From Flavobacteriales bacterium UBA5422 (lineage in GTDB: Bacteria > Bacteroidota > Bacteroidia > Flavobacteriales_D > Crocinitomicaceae): a stretch of 19,888 bases of DNA. A program made the translations under genes and the position numbers. Location: assembly GCA_002409405.1 (NCBI GenBank), contig DHNG01000001.1:54333-74220 (forward strand), read 5' to 3'. This document shows positions 16,120 to 19,888 of the stretch, piece by piece. Below the pieces are notes generated by a model that saw nothing but the letters and a program-made list of their open reading frames with translations, did no database searches and was not told the DNA's origin. Within the stretch, counting starts at the first letter, position 1, and each line of letters opens with the position of its first letter.

Positions 16120-18102
16120 ATGAAATTAGTAGCAGCTTTAGCGATACTCGGAAGTTTCAGCACAAACGGCTTGTTGGCTCAGTGCGGGTCTGTCGTACCC
16201 GATTTGGGAAACGATACACTTGTCTGTCAGGGGCAATCGGTTATCCTGAACCCGGGAACATTTGATTCATATCTGTGGGACAACAATTCTACCAACCAGA
16301 CACGTGCCGTTACACAAACCGGAACATATTGGGTGAAAGTAGGGACAACAGATCTGACAAACAACCTGATTGTTAACGGAGACTTTGAACAAGGAAATAC
16401 AGGATTTTCAACAGGATATATTTATACAACGACATCTACAGGGACTTACGGAATCCTGTCACAGGAAGGAAGGTATACAATTACTTCTTCCCCAAGTCTG
16501 GCACATACGAACTTTACTTCATGTACGGATCATACACCAGCTCCCGGAAATCAGATGATGGTTGTAAACGGAGCGAGTACTCCTACAAATGTCTGGTGTC
16601 AGACCGTAAATGTGACACCGAATACGGATTATTATTTCGGAACATGGGTTTCTTCTGCTTTGGATGACGCCAATGTTGCTCAGTTGCAATTTTCAATTAA
16701 TAATACAACAATTGGTGCGGTTTTCTCACCCCCAAGTACAGGATGTACATGGACACAGTTTTACCAGGTATGGAATTCAGGAGCCAACACAACAGCTCAA
16801 ATTTGTATCCTCAATCAGAACACGAACATTTCAGGAAATGACTTTATGATTGATGATATAACATTTGCAACAATCTGTTATGCACAGGATACCATTAACG
16901 TTACAAGTGTTCCTAAACCTGTTATTACAGTAACGCCGAACGATAGCATTTGTGCAGGAGAACTCTCTTCCATCATTGCTTCTTCCACGTCAACGGATTT
17001 GGTGTATAACTGGACACCGGGAAATATCAGTTCACCAGAATTAAATGTTTCACCCGCTACGTCTACATTCTATTCAGTTACTGCGACAGACACCAATGGA
17101 TGTATTTCCAATCTGGTAAGCCGCCTGGTACATGTAAAACCATCACCTTCCGTTACGATTGTTGAAGCCGAAAACCCGGTTTGTTCGGGTAATCCGGTAT
17201 TTTTAACAGCCAATTCCTCGTCGTCAAATCTTACCTATAACTGGACGCCTGTTTCCGCTACAACGCAACAGATATCAGACACTCCGACAAGTTCGACACA
17301 ATACACTGTTCAGGTGACCAATCAGCAGGGATGTTCAGGATCTGATACGATTCAGATTGTAATCATTCCACCACTTGCGTTGACATTTGCAGGCAATACG
17401 ACAATCTGCCTGGGTGATTCTACACAGCTGACAGTTTCCGGGAATATTCCCCAGATGCAGTTTGAGTGGGAAGGAACAGTGAATGGAAATCAATATACGG
17501 TTGCTCCGACTGAAACGGGCTATATCTATGCCACAGGTTCTTTTCAAAATTGCCCGCAGGTAACAGATTCCATCCAGATTATCGTGAACGGTATTCCTAC
17601 GTTTGTTACTCCGCAAGATGTACAAATTTGTAAAGGAGAATCCTTTCAATCAACTGTTGTGGCAACTCCTTCATCAAGTACCGTTTATTGGCCTTCGTTT
17701 GGAGGAATGACAGGTTCTACACAATCGATTACAGCGACAGATGATCAGTACATTACTGTTTATGTCGAAAATCAAGGATGCATCTCTGCTGCAGACTCGT
17801 TTTTTGTAGATGTATTGCTGTCATGTGATATTGTTGTTCCCAATGTATTTACACCGAATAAAGACGGTATAAACGACCTGTTTTCACTTATTTCTGCCGA
17901 TGGTATCGAAAGTCTGAGCTGTGTAATCCTCAACCGCTGGGGAACGATTGTTCAAACATTCAACCAACCTAACTTTACGTGGGATGGAAGAGATGCCGGA
18001 GGAAATGATATGATGGAAGGAGTTTACTTTTACCAAATTACCGGAACAACTTCAGGTGGAGAAGAGATCGATAAACAAGGATTTGTATCGTTGGAGAGAT
18101 AA
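16120..18102 (+). CDS. Ig-like repeat surface protein with gliding-motility (type B) T9SS sorting domain
   Basis: 660 residues from the ATG at 16120. The frame opens at 16021, but that would put 33 non-signal residues and a terminator ahead of the clear signal peptide (MKLVAALAILGSF...LLAQ). Residues 24-75 are a PDLGNDTLVCQGQ Ig-like module. Residues ~80-250 look like a galactose-binding/jelly-roll domain (NLIVNGDFEQGNTGF, FMIDDITF). About four Ig-like repeats follow (~255-338, 340-416, 418-490, 492-567), several with an NWTP core and a Cys pair. The last 90 residues are a CHU_C-type domain: VPNVFTPNKDGIND, ILNRWGTIV, TWDGRDAGG, EGVYFYQI. It should be secreted by T9SS and surface-retained; such proteins are often adhesins or motility-associated. 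No catalytic motif is visible. I see no clear TAnnTTTG promoter between the terminator and the start, so read-through from the upstream gene is possible. Confidence 0.88.
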   Translation: MKLVAALAILGSFSTNGLLAQCGSVVPDLGNDTLVCQGQSVILNPGTFDSYLWDNNSTNQTRAVTQTGTYWVKVGTTDLTNNLIVNGDFEQGNTGFSTGYIYTTTSTGTYGILSQEGRYTITSSPSLAHTNFTSCTDHTPAPGNQMMVVNGASTPTNVWCQTVNVTPNTDYYFGTWVSSALDDANVAQLQFSINNTTIGAVFSPPSTGCTWTQFYQVWNSGANTTAQICILNQNTNISGNDFMIDDITFATICYAQDTINVTSVPKPVITVTPNDSICAGELSSIIASSTSTDLVYNWTPGNISSPELNVSPATSTFYSVTATDTNGCISNLVSRLVHVKPSPSVTIVEAENPVCSGNPVFLTANSSSSNLTYNWTPVSATTQQISDTPTSSTQYTVQVTNQQGCSGSDTIQIVIIPPLALTFAGNTTICLGDSTQLTVSGNIPQMQFEWEGTVNGNQYTVAPTETGYIYATGSFQNCPQVTDSIQIIVNGIPTFVTPQDVQICKGESFQSTVVATPSSSTVYWPSFGGMTGSTQSITATDDQYITVYVENQGCISAADSFFVDVLLSCDIVVPNVFTPNKDGINDLFSLISADGIESLSCVILNRWGTIVQTFNQPNFTWDGRDAGGNDMMEGVYFYQITGTTSGGEEIDKQGFVSLER

Positions 18103-18127
18103 TCGTTTTTACCAAGATGAATAACCG

Positions 18128-18162
18128 AAAGCCATTGCTTCCTGTGAAGTAGTGGCTTTTTT
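18128..18162 (+). terminator. Rho-independent terminator after the type B cargo gene
   Basis: The 14-bp stem AAAGCCATTGCTTC (18128-18141) pairs with GAAGTAGTGGCTTT (18146-18159), including two G-T wobbles. The loop is CTGT and the T-run spans 18157-18162. It lies 25 nt after the stop at 18102. Confidence 0.88.
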
Positions 18163-18186
18163 CATGGATACTACTCATTTTTTAAG

Positions 18187-18194
18187 TAGTTTTG
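18187..18194 (+). promoter_or_regulatory. Bacteroidota -7 promoter element for the 3-hydroxyacyl-CoA dehydrogenase gene
   Basis: TAGTTTTG is an exact match to TAnnTTTG, located between the terminator at 18128-18162 and the ATG at 18218 (23 nt away). The -33 region is not clear. It supports independent transcription and the 18218 start. Confidence 0.55.
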
Positions 18195-18217
18195 GATACG
18201 TAAATTATCGAATAAAC

Positions 18218-19372
18218 ATGAAAGTAGGAGTTTTAGGAGCAGGTACAATGGGAGCCGGAATTGCACAGGTAGCGGCACAGGCAGGACATCAGGTTGTATT
18301 GGTGGATGTCAACAGTGAAGTGTTGGATAAAGCGAAAAAGAACCTTGTAAATGTGTTGGACCGTCTGGTTGAAAAAGGAAAGCTATCAGCCGCCGATTCA
18401 GGTGAAATCAGAAACCGATTCACCTATTCAACTTCTACAAGTGATTTTTCAACCTGTGGAATTGTTATTGAAGCAATTATTGAGAATATAAGTATAAAAC
18501 ACAGCGTTTTTAAAGAATTAGAATCCATCGTTTCAGAGAAGTGTATCCTGGCTTCCAATACATCTTCATTGCCGATTGCGTCGATCGGGTCCGCTCTGAA
18601 AGACCCGTCCCGAATCATCGGGATTCATTTCTTTAACCCGGCACCGTTAATGCCGTTGGTGGAAATTATTCCTGCCGTTCAAACGTCACAGGAGGTCGTG
18701 ACTGCTGCAAAGGAGTTGATTGACAGCTGGAAAAAAATTACTGTGTTGTGCAAAGATACTCCGGGATTCATCGTGAATCGTGTGGCACGTCCGTTTTATG
18801 GAGAGGCATTGCGTATTTACGAAGAAGGACTTGCCGATTTTGCTACAATCGATTGGGCAATGACCGAATTGGGCGGATTCCGCATGGGACCGTTCACATT
18901 GATGGATTACATCGGGAACGATATCAATTATACCGTTACAGAATCTGTTTTTACGGCATTTTATTATGATCCGCGGTATAAACCTTCGTTCACGCAGAAA
19001 CGTCATTTTGAGGCAGGGTATTTAGGTCGTAAATCAGGGAGAGGTTATTACAATTACGCGGAAGGAACTGCACAACCGGAACCTGCTAAAAATCTGGAAC
19101 TCGGACAGCAAATCGTTGATCGTATTCTGGTGATGTTGATGAATGAAGCAATTGATGCATTGTTCCTCAACGTTGCTTCCAAAGAAGACATTGATCTGGC
19201 GATGACCAATGGTGTCAATTATCCGAAAGGATTGTTGGCGTGGGCAGAAGAAAAATCATTACCATGGGTGCTGGAACAACTGGAAAACTTATTTGAAGAG
19301 TACGGTGAAGATCGTTACAGACCCAGTCCGTTGTTGAAACGATTGGTCAAGGCGGGGAAAACTTCGTTTTAA
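18218..19372 (+). CDS. 3-hydroxyacyl-CoA (3-hydroxybutyryl-CoA) dehydrogenase, two-domain form
   Basis: 384 residues from the ATG at 18218. Frame upstream to 18152 overlaps the terminator and promoter, so it is excluded. The NAD-binding Rossmann fold has GAGTMGAG at residues 7-14 directly after the start. Catalytic residues are present: Ser116 in SNTSS, His137 in GIHFFNPAP, Glu149 in LVEIIP and Asn187 in NRV. A first C-terminal helical domain covers ~185-280 (GPFTLMDYIG, GRKSGRGYYNY). A second similar one lies at ~295-384 (MNEAIDALF, GVNYPKGLLAWAEE). That makes it longer than the usual ~285-residue enzyme and like the PaaH/FadB-type stand-alone form. It oxidises (S)-3-hydroxyacyl-CoA with NAD+. 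Butyrate metabolism, phenylacetate breakdown or beta-oxidation are all possible; no neighbouring genes decide this. It is related to, but distinct from, the dehydrogenase half of the 801-aa enzyme. Confidence 0.92.
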   Translation: MKVGVLGAGTMGAGIAQVAAQAGHQVVLVDVNSEVLDKAKKNLVNVLDRLVEKGKLSAADSGEIRNRFTYSTSTSDFSTCGIVIEAIIENISIKHSVFKELESIVSEKCILASNTSSLPIASIGSALKDPSRIIGIHFFNPAPLMPLVEIIPAVQTSQEVVTAAKELIDSWKKITVLCKDTPGFIVNRVARPFYGEALRIYEEGLADFATIDWAMTELGGFRMGPFTLMDYIGNDINYTVTESVFTAFYYDPRYKPSFTQKRHFEAGYLGRKSGRGYYNYAEGTAQPEPAKNLELGQQIVDRILVMLMNEAIDALFLNVASKEDIDLAMTNGVNYPKGLLAWAEEKSLPWVLEQLENLFEEYGEDRYRPSPLLKRLVKAGKTSF

Positions 19373-19393
19373 TAATTCGATTCTTAGTAAAAC

Positions 19394-19591
19394 ATCTCGC
19401 TAAGACGCAAAGGATGAGATGTGGGTGATGACAAGAGCATACTATTTTGTATCTTATCAAATAATGTTCTTCGATGTTGTTACCAAAAGAAGCATCGATG
19501 TAAAAACATCATTATAACAATATCGTATAATCGGATTAACGAATCTCACTAAGATGCAAAATGTATTGTAACCTTTGCGCCTTAGTGAGCC
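19394..19591. repeat. Three copies of a dispersed CTnnCTAAGnnGCAAA repeat
   Basis: Related units lie at 19394-19413 (ATCTCGCTAAGACGCAAAGG), around 19542-19563 (core CTCACTAAGATGCAAA), and inverted at 19571-19591 (reverse complement core CTCACTAAGGCGCAAAGG). Copies two and three are an inverted pair. They could fold into a ~16-bp stem with one mismatch and one wobble, and might act as a terminator between the convergent genes. The sequence recalls a 'gcaaagacgctaagacgcaaag'-like intergenic repeat I associate with Bacteroidota genomes. The rest of 19373-19611 is AT-rich with no gene seen. Confidence 0.65.
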
Positions 19592-19611
19592 TTACTTTAT
19601 AGGATCCCCTC

Positions 19612-19888
19612 TTACTTATTAAACCCGGCAAATTTCAAGCTGATCTTTGGAACCAGGTTTTTGATGGCATTTGTATCGGAATGGTAGCCATAACGGTAAA
19701 ATGCTCCGATTCCCAGTTTGAAGAAGTTAATATTCAGAATCCCTGAAAGGATGAATCCTCCTTCGAATACGCCTTTGTCCATGGTCCAAAACTTCATATT
19801 GTGCTGTGTCCGGTTTGCCATATCTCCGTATCCGATTCCATGATGGAGAATGAACTCAGGTGCAAACCATTTCTTCGTCGTCTTAATG
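19612..19888 (-). CDS. C-terminal fragment of an outer-membrane beta-barrel protein (probable DUF5686 type)
   Basis: The frame stays open upstream of the ATG at 19821 to the window edge, so this is the last ~91 residues of a larger protein. Alternating hydrophobic strands are visible: WFAPEFILHHGIGYGD, VFEGGFILSGILNINFFKLGIGAFYRYGYH and a final VPKISLKFAG strand. The phrase order (E.GF.L..LL..NF..LGIG.FYRYG) resembles the end of DUF5686/carboxypeptidase-regulatory-like barrel proteins of Bacteroidota. A different outer-membrane barrel family is possible. It is convergent with the dehydrogenase gene. Confidence 0.6.
   Translation of the reverse strand, partial: IKTTKKWFAPEFILHHGIGYGDMANRTQHNMKFWTMDKGVFEGGFILSGILNINFFKLGIGAFYRYGYHSDTNAIKNLVPKISLKFAGFNK

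Noticed and set aside
18152..18217. Upstream extension of the 3-hydroxyacyl-CoA dehydrogenase
   Set aside because: The start codon would be inside the terminator stem; the Rossmann fold begins right at the ATG at 18218 and a promoter element lies between.

Overview
The window looks like chromosomal DNA from a Bacteroidota member, most likely Flavobacteriales (a Fluviicola/Crocinitomicaceae-like relative is my guess). Three things support this: type IX secretion system (T9SS) sorting domains of both type A and type B, a PorZ-like protein next to recO, and Bacteroidota-style promoter elements (TAnnTTTG) rather than sigma70 boxes. DUF2723 and a probable DUF5686 protein fit the same group. I see no tRNA, rRNA, CRISPR array, phage or IS element.

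Layout. Positions 2-1986 (+) hold the 3' part of a PorZ-like T9SS component followed 8 nt later by recO. Positions 2134-4991 (+) form a two-gene fatty-acid degradation operon: a MarR regulator overlapping a fused 3-hydroxyacyl-CoA dehydrogenase/enoyl-CoA hydratase, closed by a strong terminator. Positions 5103-5900 (+) encode an unrecognised lipoprotein with its own promoter. It converges stop-on-stop with a minus-strand pair at 5897-10656, a DUF2723 multi-membrane glycosyltransferase-like protein (1380 aa) and a NodB polysaccharide deacetylase.

After a roughly 450-nt divergent intergenic region comes a plus-strand surface-protein locus (11114-18102). It has a TPR / transmembrane / coiled-coil / HTH regulator, a 1025-aa multidomain secreted protein with a type A sorting domain, and a 660-aa Ig-like-repeat protein with a gliding-motility (type B) sorting domain. 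Clear hairpin terminators separate the last units. A stand-alone two-domain 3-hydroxyacyl-CoA dehydrogenase follows (18218-19372). Then come a non-coding stretch with three copies of a dispersed repeat and the C-terminal end of a minus-strand outer-membrane protein.

Two themes recur. The first is cell-surface export and decoration: PorZ as a secretion component, two cargo proteins, a putative glycosyltransferase and a deacetylase. The second is beta-oxidation chemistry: two separate 3-hydroxyacyl-CoA dehydrogenases. The least explained part is the regulator-plus-cargo locus, whose leader carries two consecutive direct-repeat pairs of exactly 11-bp period. No exotic new system is evident. All functional statements come from motif recognition by eye; no database search was run.
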